This document shows, in pieces, positions 11,821 through 23,068 of a stretch of 64,000 nt of DNA (positions are counted from its first letter, which is position 1; each line of letters opens with the position of its first letter). The notes under the pieces are model-generated. The model was not told where the DNA came from, made no database searches, and saw nothing but the letters and a program-made list of their open reading frames with translations. The position numbers and the translations under genes were made by a program. The DNA comes from Galerina marginata (taxonomy: Eukaryota; Basidiomycota; Agaricomycetes; Agaricales; Galerinaceae): positions 682,001 to 746,000 of the forward strand of contig JAECYW010000001.1 of assembly GCA_023014335.1 (NCBI GenBank), given 5' to 3'.

Positions 11821-12546
11821 ATGGGTTCTACGAAGTGTAGTCATCTAGACCTGATCTTACAAATATGCACTTTCATACCTTGGGCGGACTGGATCAGAGA
11901 CAAAATGGAAACTCTCCATGGTCGGTTCATTGACGGTTTCTTTTGTGGAACAACACATTCCATTGCCTTTATGCTTTCGTCAACTGTATTGAATTGCACA
12001 CTCCGAGTCGCTACCGATACCTTGGAAAGGGCCTTCGATGACTGGATTTTTTTTGGCCGTACATTTCGTCGGAAATACTATCCGCATATAAAGTCGGGGT
12101 CGCGTCCCAGTCGGCTAAACCAATCCACCTGTGTTCTCCGCATGGAGATTTGCCTATGGTGTCAAATTTATATGGGATTCTTTGAAACATATCTCTCGAT
12201 TTTGCCGACTTGTTCTTTGTGTAACGGTCTTTCTACCTGCAGACGCGGCCTGACTCGGAAAACAATGTGCGGTCTGATATCGATCTTTTTTCGGGTTTGG
12301 AGATCTTTAGCCCCAAAGAGTCTCGACTGGGAGCCTGGATATGAAACCTTGCTAGAGGATTTCATAGAAGCATCGATTTTACCCCCGCTACCCTTGCCCA
12401 CTGAAAGTAACATAATTACTGAGATCCTTTATGAACCCGACTTTGGTTTCTCTAGGGATCTACAGCCCAAAATGTTGTGCGTCCAGGAACTCATGAAGGA
12501 TGACCGGGTTTACTTCACCAGTATTCGAGGATTGGGGCATGCTTGA
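11821..12546 (+). CDS. Hypothetical 241-codon open frame, doubtful
   Basis: One uninterrupted frame starting with ATG (MGSTKCSHLDLI). It is rich in Cys, Trp and Phe and matches no family I know. It lies directly upstream of a broken protein-kinase gene in a decayed stretch, and its composition differs from the flanking housekeeping genes, so it may be a chance frame or the remains of a lineage-specific gene. No transmembrane segment, signal peptide or known motif is evident, and no intron-joined exon extends it convincingly. Confidence 0.2.
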   Translation: MGSTKCSHLDLILQICTFIPWADWIRDKMETLHGRFIDGFFCGTTHSIAFMLSSTVLNCTLRVATDTLERAFDDWIFFGRTFRRKYYPHIKSGSRPSRLNQSTCVLRMEICLWCQIYMGFFETYLSILPTCSLCNGLSTCRRGLTRKTMCGLISIFFRVWRSLAPKSLDWEPGYETLLEDFIEASILPPLPLPTESNIITEILYEPDFGFSRDLQPKMLCVQELMKDDRVYFTSIRGLGHA

Positions 12547-12696
12547 GTCTGAAGATGGGTCAATTTGGAGCCGGTGCTTGATTGAACGATAAAAATCAAT
12601 ATGATAACACGGCCTCTTTCTTGGCCATATGTACTGCGTACAAGAGCGGAGTAAGAACATTTCAAGTTCGGGCTCATTGTTCATCGTTTCGAGGAG

Positions 12697-14174
12697 TTGA
12701 AGCTAACTGAAAGTCTCTGGCTTTTCTTTTGTTTCTTCATAGTTCCTTGGAAAACCTTTAGAATAATCAAACTTGACCCTCCATGGAAAAGATTAGTCTG
12801 GACTTTGCGCGCAATCTGTTGGGAACGCTCCTTCCTAACGGTTTTGGATGATTGGGACAACCCGAACTTCAGTGATGAACTCTGGATTTTCTTTATGCTA
12901 GCTTGGAACTTCTTGTCGCCTTTACATGGCTACACTCTATATCTAAAACAAGAAAACTCTGCCAGCATAGTACCGGCGCCAATTCCCCCTCCCTCAACCT
13001 ACAACCCATTTCCCTACGCCAGACGCATGGACTGCCAGAAATGGGTACACACGTAGGTATAATCATACCGCAGTTATTCCGAAACGCTCAAACTGAGACG
13101 ACGTCAGTCACCACGCACATGGGGAGCACGCGACAAGCATGGTCGTGATGTCGTTATCAAGTAAAAAACTTACACCTTTAGAAATTTAACAGCTCAGCAC
13201 CGGATCTTTATAGAGTCAATTCCCAGTGTAACAGCCCTTCCAATGAACTGAAGGCTTTGCAGCGCCTGAATAGCGAAAAACTAAGTACGTTCCAAACCCC
13301 TCAATCACGCCATATACGTTTTGGACCACCTCATCTTTGACAACTTCATCTTCATGATAAATCCGAGGTAGGGAAATCATGCAGATGCGTCGCCTGTGTA
13401 TTTCAATTCAATACCCTTAATCCAGGTGGGCTTCTTCGACGGTCTCAAAATTTCTACCGTTTCAGACCTCATGGAGTACACAAAAACGTGTCTGGAGGTC
13501 AGTTGATCTACTCCATTTTTCTATTAATTCCCTAAACAATATCCCGAGCAGGTGTATGATTTCTGCATAAACAGGATGCTTCATCATGACTTTCTCCAGC
13601 AGAACACCTGGGAGTAGCTTTCATCTCGACTTTCGGCCAGGTTATCATAACCCAGCAGAGGCTTGGTATGCTTTGTACGACTCGGACTTTGGAGTTCGGT
13701 GGTGTATCCTGAAGACACTTTTATCGAAGAAGTGACCTCAAGTCATTTCATTGGCTTTCGCAGTCGTGGGTCAGCTATGCCTGAAAGGCCTTATAACCCT
13801 TTCAAGGCCGATATAGCGATCCTTGGCGCTGTATTTCAGACATTAGTGAGGGTAAGCAGCCATCGATACCAAGTGTTCCCTTTTATCTAAGTAAATCACA
13901 CTGGCAGCATATCGAAAACTTTATGCCAGAACTTGGCACTTTTTTTGAGCAGATGGTAGACAGTAGCGAAGAAGACCGCTTCTCCGATCATCAAGCGTTA
14001 GCGACGTTTGTAGAGATATACGATGGCTTAACCCAAGCTCAGCTTCAACAGGAAGCCACTACGGTGAGATGGGAACTAGGTGAGTCAATTGTTGCCTCGT
14101 ATAATGATATATTCTCAGAATGTTCACATAAGGGTTTAGGTCGCGTGGTCACCAAGGAAAGCCAAAAGCTTTGA
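12697..14174 (+). pseudogene. Degenerate mushroom-type protein kinase
   Basis: Kinase landmarks appear in order on the plus strand. There is an N-terminal LSPLHGYTLYLKQ and PFPYARR segment (about 12905-13030), WGARDKHGRDVVIK with the ATP-binding lysine (about 13119-13160), and a 53-nt intron to NELKALQRLNSEKL. These are followed by NHAIYVLDHLIFDNFIFM (about 13305), MLHHDFLQQN in place of the catalytic HRD loop (about 13580), YALYDSDFG in the DFG position (about 13670) and YNPFKADIAILGAVFQ (about 13794). Introns explain some frame changes (for example 13366-13427), but at least three one-base shifts remain, near 13295, 13460 and 13685, plus a stop after QQNTWE at 13618-13620. Family knowledge: agaricomycetes carry large, fast-changing sets of such kinases. 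I read this as a dead copy. The N-terminal limit is uncertain. Confidence 0.6.
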
Positions 14175-14340
14175 TCGGCTTTAATGCTTCATCGTGCATC
14201 CTCTCCTTTTCGTGACAGAAATGTCTGGCCTATTCCTTCGTTCAGACTGTGCCTTGAACTTAGTTTATTATCCGCTTTAGTGTTTAGATATTCGGTGGGA
14301 TTAGTGAGTCAAAGGACTGTTCATCGTGGTGGTGCGCCAC

Positions 14341-14408
14341 TTGAACCACCTAGGAGTGACTATTTTTGAGCCATTTGAACCACCTAGGAGTGACTATTTT
14401 TGAGCCAT
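14341..14408. repeat. Perfect 34-bp tandem duplication
   Basis: The 34-bp unit beginning TTGAACCACCTAGGAGTGAC at 14341 repeats without mismatch at 14375, and the first bases of a third copy (TTGA) follow at 14409. It lies just downstream of the kinase remnant. No coding role is visible. Confidence 0.9.
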
Positions 14409-15671
14409 TTGACCTATCATCACCTATGGAATGGCCGTCTTTGCCTTTAAATGCCATGGCACAATTTTCGCAGCTGCAAGACTGATTCTAACTGATTTTC
14501 TTCCAGTGGATTTCAAGAAGTTTATCTCGCTGTTCAAGGCATTCTTCAGCATAAAATCCGCCGACCACTACCAAACATATTTTGGCCAACCTTACTAGTA
14601 GGGAGTCCATGCAAAGTCATGATCCCTTAACCTGGAGAAGCGCAGATATTCTCAAGGTATCTTCAATTGGCGACGGTTATATGTCTCAAGTAACTGTTTT
14701 ACTATAGTCACATTTCTACTAGCTTTCGAGCTCCCATTAGATCCAAAGAATTCCCAAATGTGACATACTCCGATACTTAGTCAGCAATTACAAATAAGGC
14801 AAGTACAACACCGAATCGGGAAGGTAATAGTAGTTGATCCCCTTACACTTACCTACTCATTATTTGCTCATTTAGAATGAGTTATAAATGCCCATCAGGA
14901 ATATCTAATTATTTCCGACACCGTTTGAGGCAGCGAATTGAAGTCCTGTTCAACTTAAAGTTCCGTAATAACTGCGAGACGTAAATATAAATTCACCGAT
15001 AAAGTCCATTTTATAGCGAATTGTGCCGACAACAGGTCGCAACACGCTTGGTTGTTTACTTGATATTAGAGAAGGTGGTTTCTCCGGTTTATTCCACGGA
15101 GATCGGGAACTCTTTATTGTTCAACGATGAATGGGGATCTCTTCTGCAGGTTCTTAATCGTTTCAGTCTTCATGCCCTAGTCTCCGACGACCGCGAACAC
15201 GAGTACGCACTTCTTTAGCATCTCTGGTCCAGGGTGATTCATGTACTCATTGTCTGAAGATGAGATCCAACACAATGATGAGAACTATACGGCGCATCTG
15301 CGCACGGCAACAAATGATCAATATTTTCAGAGTCCACGCCACGCATCCACCCACTTCCTCGTACAACAACAATAACTACAACAACTGCAACCCCGGTGTT
15401 CATCGATCCTCCTTTCAGAGAAAAAATAACCAGGATTTGACCAAAACAAACAAACGGCCAGCGGCAGGCGATGACATGTATAGAAGGCGGGATAAGCAAG
15501 AAGCAAATGGAATAGGCGAGGTATCAGTACAGAAAAGAGAACGGAAAAGCTCAAGCAGAGACAGTGACGGAAGGAGGGGGAACTGGGATATCTCCATTCA
15601 ACGGCACTCTGCGCGTCTTCATCTTCGGAAGCTGTTGTTGCCTCACCGGCGCCTTCGCAATAACCACTTCC
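14409..15671. other. Gene-poor interval downstream of HEM1 and the kinase remnant
   Basis: About 1.26 kb with no supportable gene. It holds a CAA/AAC-rich patch at 15360-15395 and short frames only. The open frame 15260-15706 on the plus strand overlaps the antisense of the HEM1 last exon and has no domain. The 3' UTR of HEM1 probably occupies the last few hundred bases. Confidence 0.4.
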
Positions 15672-17950
15672 TCATGGTGCACTGTCACCGTCCTTGTCGC
15701 CTGTAGAGGCCCGCCGATAGGGCCCAAAAGTGGGTTGAAGACCTCCCGGGCCTTGGTTGCCGGCCTGCACATCAACGATCGCCTGCTCGCCGTCCCTCAG
15801 CGTGGGGGGTGTCGAGCTGTCCAAAAGACCGAGCTGTTGGTCGTTCCACATCGGGTCGACGTGCGCCTCTTGTGGTCCGTCCGTCAGACCTACGCCTGCG
15901 CGTCCGCCCGCGAGTTTCCAGTCTTGTAGCCTGTTGATGCCGAGCTCCGTGAATATTTGGTCGACCGCGCGTACGAGCTTGTCCATCTGTTCGAGTGTGT
16001 GCCGGGGTGTGACGGTGATTCTGAGACGCTCCTCGCCGCGCGCGACGGTGGGGTAGTTGATAGACTGCACGTAGATGTTGTGTTCCGCCAAGAGTTTGTC
16101 CGATGCGGCTTTCGCTAGAGCAGCGTCGCCGACGAGTACAGGTACGATATGCGAAGGACCGGGGCTATAAAATTTAATTTCAGATGAGCGGCTATTCCCA
16201 GAGGCACGCCCGAACAAAAAACTTACACAACAGGGATGTCGAGTTCAGAGAAACGGCGCTTGACCTCACGGACGTTAACCTGTTTCAATTGACGATCACC
16301 GACATAGTTCTTCTGGTAGACCACACTAGCGCGTGCACCGGCGACTGTTGCAGGGGGGAGAGAGGTAGTGAAAATGAAGCCGGGTGCGTAAGATCTGATC
16401 ATGTCGACAAAGTCGTCCGAGCCTGCAATGTAACCGCCAACAGCGCCGTAAGCCTTGCCCAGAGTACCTGATAGAGCGATCCTGTGAGCAGGTCTATAAA
16501 TGGGGTTTTCCAAGTAAAATGTACCTGTAATGATGTCGACGCGGTCCATGACAGAACCCTTAATGGGGTGAGGGCTATCTCCAGCGGCGGCATGGGCATC
16601 ATAATCCAAATGTTCAGCCACTCCAGCACCACGGGGTCCGTACAAACCGACGGCATGTACCTAAGACCGATATTAAATCCAGAGAACGCTATTGGCAGCA
16701 AAAAATGGAACGCACCTCATCCAAGAAAGTTAGCGCACCATATTGCTCCGCAAGATCGCATATTTCCTTGATGGGTCCGATACTGCCGCACATTGAATAA
16801 ACCGACTCGAACGCAATGATCTTGGGGGTCTCCTTGGGGTACTGTTTGAGTTTGGCTTCGAGGTCTTCGAGGTCGTTGTGCTTGAATAGAACCTTTTTCG
16901 CGCCGGAGTGTCGCATGCCTTGGATCATGGAAGCGTGATTCATGGTGTCGGAGAAGAAAACGCAGCCGGGAAGTTTAGAACCGAGTGTGGAGAGGGTAGC
17001 ATCGTTTGCGACATAGCAGGACGAAAAGACGAGTGCGGCATCCTTGCGGTGGAGATTAGCGAGCTCTTGCTCGAGGGAAAGATGCATAGCACCGTTTCCA
17101 GCAATATTACGAGTGCCTCCAGCACCATGACCGTACTTGTCGAGAGTACGACTATAAAAAAACTCAATAGTCAGCACTGATGACAAAATTTAACAACCCC
17201 TAAAAATACATACTGCATGGTTTCGAGGACGACAGGATTGTTGCCCATACCGAGATAGTCGTTGGCACACCAGACCTCGACCTCGTCGGTCACCCGAGCC
17301 GTGTGGGCAATGGGGAACTTGGCGGCGAGGCGGTTAATATTGTTGAAGTAGCGGTAAGACTTGTCCTGGTGCTTCTTCTCGAGCTCGTTGACGTAGAAGC
17401 TCTCGTAGCTGAACCCAGTGTGGTGCTTCTCCTTGTGCGCCTGCGGGGCCGCTGCAGCAGCAGCAGGAGGTGCGGGAGCTACGGTGGCGGCAGTAACCTT
17501 CTTGGCACCCTCAGCAGCAGCTTTGGCGTGGAAGGGGCAGCCGGCGGCGGCGGCTTCTGCTGCGATATCACCAGGCTTGGCGGACGCAGGCCCCTTCTTC
17601 TGAGCAGAGGCAAGATCGTCGGCCATGCGCGCGGCGGCCCTGGCAGCGGATGCATGGGGGCACATCTCGACGGTCGCACCAGGGGGCGGGAAGATACCCT
17701 GCTGCTTGTGGATCTTGTCGACGTCGGCATTGGCTGCGACGCTGGCATAGCCGGCGACGATCTCCTTGGAACGGACGTTGAGAGCCGGGCCCATGACAGG
17801 GCAATTGGTGGCCCGCTCCGTGAGTGCGGAAAGCGACGGGAAGCGAGGCGACGAGGAGGTGGACAGGGAGCGCAAAGTAGCGGTCTTTGTCTTGCCCAAG
17901 AAGGGGCATGAGTTCTTGAAGCGGGCGAGGGACGACAGTTTGTCCATCAT
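15672..17950 (-). CDS. HEM1: 5-aminolevulinate synthase, mitochondrial
   Basis: Five exons with phase checked (17950-17214, 17151-16716, 16660-16525, 16467-16227, 16164-15672; introns 55-62 nt) give 680 residues. The first step of heme synthesis joins glycine and succinyl-CoA with PLP in the matrix. Landmarks: [19 protein letters not shown] spans the first splice, then [34 protein letters not shown] and the PLP-lysine motif [12 protein letters not shown], then the C-terminal [13 protein letters not shown]. The N-terminus is a long presequence rich in Ala with four Cys-Pro pairs at Cys15, 50, 97 and 138 ([27 protein letters not shown]). Such CP motifs are known heme-responsive elements in ALAS, so feedback by heme on import or stability is likely but inferred. 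The gene lies 146 bp downstream of the ARG8 stop codon on the same strand. Confidence 0.95.
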
Positions 17951-18096
17951 GAGGGAGAAAAGAAAGCTGAATTCCAGAATTCATCGCAACCACTTTTTGA
18001 GTTGCGCCGAGTGGACACGGGTGGGCCAATCACATTTCGGTAATTGCGAATCACCTGATCCGGTTATGCTTACTCTCCGGCTATTCTAATGCTACT

Positions 18097-20285
18097 CTAC
18101 TTTGCACACACCGATAGACAACTCTCCAATACATCCACCGCTAAATCCACTTCCTCCTTCCCCACATTCAAACTAGGCACAAGTCTCACCGCGTCCTTCC
18201 CAGCACTCAGCACAAATACCCCTCGCTCCCGCGCAAGCTCGACAATCCTCCCAGCCTGGCTCCCGTCCTTGAACCCAAGCCCACGTATCAGCCCCCGTCC
18301 GCGCACACGCTCTTGCAGAAGCCCCGGGTACCACCCCGGCAGTAACCCCAACCGCTCGCCCAGATACGTGCTCACCTCCGCCATCTTCGTCCCAAACTCC
18401 GGTGAAGACAGCCGCGACAGAACGTGATGTCCGATCGCGCAGGCTAGGGGAGAGCCTCCAAACGTCGTGCCATGAGTACCTAGTTAGATTATTAACACTG
18501 TTTCAACCTGTGACGCGCCCATCAAAGCTGGGTCCATTACTCACCTGCGGTCATCGTCGCCGCCACTTGGTCTCTAAGTAGCACAGCACCAATGGGATAC
18601 CCGTTCGCCAGCGGTTTCGCCATTGTCACAATATCTGGATGACAGTCCGCAGGTAGCACTGAATGTGCCCACAGCGTTCCTGTCCTGTAAAGACCACACT
18701 ACGCCAATTTAGCATTTCCTCTTCCTAATATAGACCGCCGCAATGGATAGCACATACCTGGATTTCATCAAAGATCAACACAGCGCCAACCTCGTCGCAG
18801 CGCTTCCTCAACGCCCGTAGCCACTCCTCGCTAGCATCATTAATCCCGCCTTCGCCTTGAATAGGCTCAACAATAACCGCACACGTATCCTCACCCACCA
18901 AACTCTGCAAAGCAGCAACATCGTTCAACTTGCCAACATCTACGCCAGGAATAAGCGGCTCGAACGGTTTCTGGTATTTTGGGTTGCTGGTCACACTGAG
19001 CGCACCCATGCTCCGTCCATGGAACGAGTTCTCAAAGCACACAATGCGCGTCTTGCTGCACGCCGGGTCGTCCCAGCTCTTCCCCGTCTTCGCAGCCCAG
19101 CGGTCCTTCCCGACTTTGCGCGCGATCTTCAACGCGCCTTCGTTCGCCTCCGTTCCTGTATTCGCGAAAAACGCCTTCGCACCCCCAGGGCCCGACTGAC
19201 TGGTTCCTGCTCCCCCTGCAGCCGCGTAGCCGAGCCCTCCTTCAGCCTGTGTGAGCGTCACCAGCAATTCGGCGAGCTTTCCAGCCCATTCATTGTGGTA
19301 CACATTGCTCGTATGCAATAACTTGCCTGCCTGCTCGTTCAGAACCTAAATGTCATCCAATGTAAATTAGCGAGAGCGTTCTCCACGTGGTCGAGGGAGC
19401 AGAGCAGAAGATATAATGAGGACGGCACCGCTTGTGAAGGGAGCGACGGCAGGTAATAGCAATACGCGTCCGACCCGAGTTATACCCCTATCCGGTCCTG
19501 GTAAAATATACCCATGGGTGGGAAGGAGTTTAAAGGGACCAAGTCCCAGGAATGTAAACCAAGGTTTAGGCTCCCAACTGAATCAAGACCGTTGCTCTGG
19601 GATGAGAAAAAGTTTGGAGAATGGAAAATCTGGAGAAATGTCGAGGAAATAGACTCGGATAAGAAAAGCCAAAATAAAAAACGACGCAATGAAGCTCTCA
19701 CGAGCAGCCTTTCATTCGTTCATTGCGAACAACAAGCCAATCATATTCCAACCATTCCATTCGCCTGGTTCCTCAGGCTCGCAGGCCGGATAAAAAATCA
19801 AAACCAAAGGAAGACCAAAGCAGAAAGAAAAGAAAAACACAAGATCTTATCTGATACCCAAAAACGCAAAAAAAAAAAACACACCTTCAAAACCCCATCA
19901 TCCGCATGCCCCAGCGCATTGACCGCAATCCCCGCGCTGAAATCCAAATACCGCCTCCCATCCACGTCCCACACGTACGAGCCCTTTCCCCTCGCAAGGA
20001 CAAAGTCCGGGCGCGCGTACACGGGGAGGAGGTAGGCCTTGCCCCGCGCGAGGGTGCTCGCTGTCACGGCGGACGGTGAGGTGGAGGGCTGGTGCGTTGG
20101 TTCGAGGTAGGCTTGGGAGGGCTGGGTGGGTGAGTGAGTGAATGAGTGTTAATCATGTGAGGGGGTGGACGTACAGAGGTGGCCACTCCTCTTCCGCGAG
20201 CGAGGAGCGTGTGGGCTGCGCCTCTTCCTGCTATAGCGTGTCCTGACCTGCGTGCGAGGACATGTAAATTCTGTGCACGTTTCAT
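18097..20285 (-). CDS. ARG8: Acetylornithine aminotransferase, mitochondrial
   Basis: Five exons in phase (20285-20175, 20121-19885, 19345-18758, 18698-18545, 18479-18097) give 490 residues. A basic, Ser/Arg/Ala-rich start ([15 protein letters not shown]) looks like a mitochondrial presequence. Class-III aminotransferase motifs follow: [87 protein letters not shown] and [14 protein letters not shown] with the PLP lysine, then [14 protein letters not shown]. It catalyses a PLP-dependent step of ornithine/arginine synthesis. The second intron (19346-19884) is 539 nt, about ten times the local norm, while the flanking exons join cleanly at [21 protein letters not shown]. The other introns are 53-65 nt. 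Confidence 0.95.
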
Positions 20286-21340
20286 TTTCGTGTTTTCTAA
20301 GTTTGGAGTCTATAGAGTGGGTTGGATGTTCTAAGTCCTCTTGTTCTTGTGCTATAGATGGGGCTTTTGTCCGTGTAGATCGAGAATGAAAGCGAACTGG
20401 CAGTGCTAGTAAGGTCTTGCAGTCGACGTCCAAGCGGGTAGCACTGTGTAATAGCAAAATGTTAGCAAACAAAACGAACGGCTTCAACGGAAAACTTGAA
20501 CACACCAAAGATACGCGTCCGATGCCCTTCTGTTAGCCAACTGGAGTGGTGCGTTGAACTCGATAGATAGAAGCACTGTCCGTACGACCGTCTAGAAAAA
20601 TTTCGTCGTAGCGATGTTTTATAGCTCGTACAAGTGCCAATGGCCAATCTAGCTCAGCCTCCTTGGTGAGTCACAGTCAAGTCAAGGGGATTGCTCAAAG
20701 AGCGCGACGAGCCCAAGCAATTCAGAGAAAGAGGGAAGATCCGATGAGGGTGGTTCGAATATGAGAGCAGGCAAGCTTTTATGACGCGACGGAAAAGGTT
20801 GGTCCGGCCCTGCTTTCGGAAATTTCGGCTGAGCACGAGCGCTTGGTTCTGCTGATCACTGCGCCTATGGCCAGCTGAGCAGTGCAACACGGTTGTCCTG
20901 CGTGCAACTGCCAGCAATAATACAAGTACCACACTACCTTTGCTGGCAAGGCATTGCATCATAATACGAAAAGCAAGTATCAAATGAAAAATGCCTTGCA
21001 CACCCAGTCCATGGATCGATAATGTCCAACTGACTATGATGTATCACCAGCAACTCCAGTAGTTGATGTACTCGTCCAGCAAGTCGCGAAAAGGTCGCAC
21101 CTTCGTTTATCCTCAGTCTTCTCCGGAGATTAACCACAGCCAATATATGTTATACACACGCGCAATGTTTAGGTGCAGCGAGATGATGGGGGTGGTCATG
21201 GAAAGTTACAAAACAGTCAGAAGAAAATTAGGATACGGCTTTTGGGTTGCGAATAGGTGATTATTCTGAGTGAATGCAAGAATAGAAGGAAATCGGACAA
21301 GCAACTGAACCCAAATTGATCACCAACGACCTCGTCAAGC
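20286..21340. other. Intergenic, no gene supported
   Basis: About 1.05 kb between the start of ARG8 and the stop of the CWC21-like gene, both on the minus strand. It must hold the ARG8 promoter and the CWC21 3' UTR. Open frames at 20654-21001 and 20149-20508 (minus) lack motifs or splice partners. A GGTTCGAA stretch at 20753 recalls a tRNA T-loop, but no cloverleaf surrounds it. Confidence 0.4.
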
Positions 21341-22915
21341 CTAGTCACGGCTCCGACTCCGGCTCCTAGACCCTCCACTCCGCGTGCTCACACTCATCGA
21401 AGACCCCGTCGACGCCGAGCGCGACCTGCCCTTCCTCACAGGCTCTTTCTCCCTCTCTCTTCCCCTGTCCCTCACGTCGTCCCTATCTCTGTCCCTCGCA
21501 ACGACAGCCGGCCCATCCCTCGGGCCCGGGGTAGGCAACAACACAGGCGCTGGCCTCTCACGGCGAGAAGGCGGGGGCGGCGTGCCAGAGCGATAGGACT
21601 GTGAAGGCGGGGGTCGCCTTCCGGGTGACCTTGACCTTGACCTGTTCCTTGACCGAGAACGAGGAGATGGAGAACGTGAGTTACGGCGTCTTCGTGGAGG
21701 AGACCTAGAGCGTGAGCGTCCTCTTGGACCGCCTCCGCGTGGGCCTAAGGAGCCGCCTTGGAAACACCGCGCATGGGAGAGGGCGAACGGGTCCTCGGGC
21801 GATGCGAAGGTGGTCCTGCACCGCGACGGACAGGCGAGCGGGACCGGGACCTGGACCGTGAAGCGGGGTGACCTTGATCTCGAGATTGACCTTGACGGAG
21901 AGCGGGAAGGAGAGCGGGACCGTGATGGAGACCGCGAGTCGACACGTCTCCTGTTCTTCGGCGGGGGTGAGGGTGACCGGGAGGGTGAGCCTCTTTCTCG
22001 CTTGGCTCGAGGTGGCGGGGGAGGCGGGTCCATGTGGCGTGGTAGCTCTCTTTCTCGTCCAGTGCCTCCACGGGGAGGGGGTGGCCCACGACGCGGTGGA
22101 CTCCGGCGGTACTCCTTCTCACCCGGTCTGTCTCTCCTAGGACCAGTAGGCAAAGGCGGCGGGGGCATGTCCCTCGAATCCTGCCTCGGACCTCCCCCAG
22201 GGCCACCCGCAGCGGCCTTTTCCTCTCTCCTCTTCTCGTCCTCCTCTCTCCTCTTCCTATCCCTCTCTTTCCTCTCTTCTTCCCACTTGGCTTTCTGCTC
22301 CGCCATCTTGGCCTTGTTCTCTGCTTTGGCCCTTTCCCTCTCCTCGCGCTCGGCAGCACGCCTTATTTTGTTCTCCTCCTGCTTCTCGCGGTCAAATGCC
22401 TCGCCTTCCTGATAGTCGGCGCGGGTGCCAAACGCACGGGCCATTTTTGAGAGCTCAGCTTTTTTTGCGGCGGCCATGCCGTGGGTGTCGGATGGCTTGA
22501 GACGGGTGGGCGGTGCCATTGCGTTGAGGTTTGCAAGAAGCTTTTGGCGAAGCTCCTCGACCTGTTTTTCGATATCTTCTTCGCTGATGCTGAGAGGATT
22601 GAGATGACGAAAGATAGGAAGAGATAGGAAACACACCCTTTTTCCTCTAGGGCATCTTGAAGCTCAAGACATTTTATCTCCACCTTGCGTTTGCGCTCGT
22701 GTTCGAGGATAGCCTCGTCAGGCTCTCTGTGTTTTGGGGGAGCGTTGTCCCAAGCGGACTTGTCATTATTTCGCTCGTGGACGCGCAGGGACGAGAGATT
22801 GCGGACGACATAGCCACTGGTACCACTGCAGACGAATGTGAGCAGAAGGCGCTAGAAGCGACAAGAGAAAGCACAGACCTGCCACGGGGAGTTGTCAGAC
22901 CGATACCGTTGTACA
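21341..22915 (-). CDS. CWC21/SRRM2-like spliceosomal protein with RS domain
   Basis: The start at 22915 gives MYNGIGLTTPRG, an intron, then GTSGYVVRNLSSLR, then a charged linker and a second intron (about 47 nt, near 22592-22638). A coiled Cwf21 domain follows (ISEEDIEKQVEELRQKLL), and a Lys/Glu helix leads into a long Arg/Ser/Pro-rich tail. Family knowledge: the MYNGIGLxTPRGSGTxGYVxxNLS start is the signature of Cwc21/Cwf21 and SRRM2, which sit at the catalytic core of the spliceosome near Prp8 and Snu114. The RS tail makes it closer to SRRM2 than to the short yeast protein. Oddity: between about 21765 and 21875 the RS-like reading lies in a different frame from the long open frame (see findings). 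It is head-to-head with the CLD1-like gene, 153 bp apart. Confidence 0.85.
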
Positions 22916-23068
22916 TGGTGGTTGAGACGAAGACAACGTGGGAAAGAGGCCGCACGTGCCGGGGATATTCATAACGCGGCCGGCAGACATGACATACATA
23001 AAGCGTATACTGTACTGGAATACACTGCAGCCACCACGACGTCCTCACTGCTCACCCTCCTCCGTACA
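22916..23068. promoter_or_regulatory. Shared divergent promoter region, CWC21 / CLD1-like
   Basis: 153 bp between the two start codons. It is moderately GC-rich and contains a CATACATAAAG-like AT patch near 22990. Its bidirectional role is inferred from spacing. Confidence 0.4.

Noticed and set aside
15260..15706. 148-codon open frame on the plus strand near HEM1
   Set aside because: Partly antisense to the last HEM1 exon, low complexity, no motif.
17303..17911. 202-codon plus-strand frame over HEM1
   Set aside because: Antisense shadow of the Ala-rich ALAS leader. The sense gene is certain.
20745..20775. GGTTCGAAT stretch resembling a tRNA T-loop
   Set aside because: No D-arm, anticodon stem or acceptor stem around it.
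21810..22412. 200-codon plus-strand frame rich in Gly and Arg
   Set aside because: Antisense shadow of the Arg/Ser-rich CWC21 tail.
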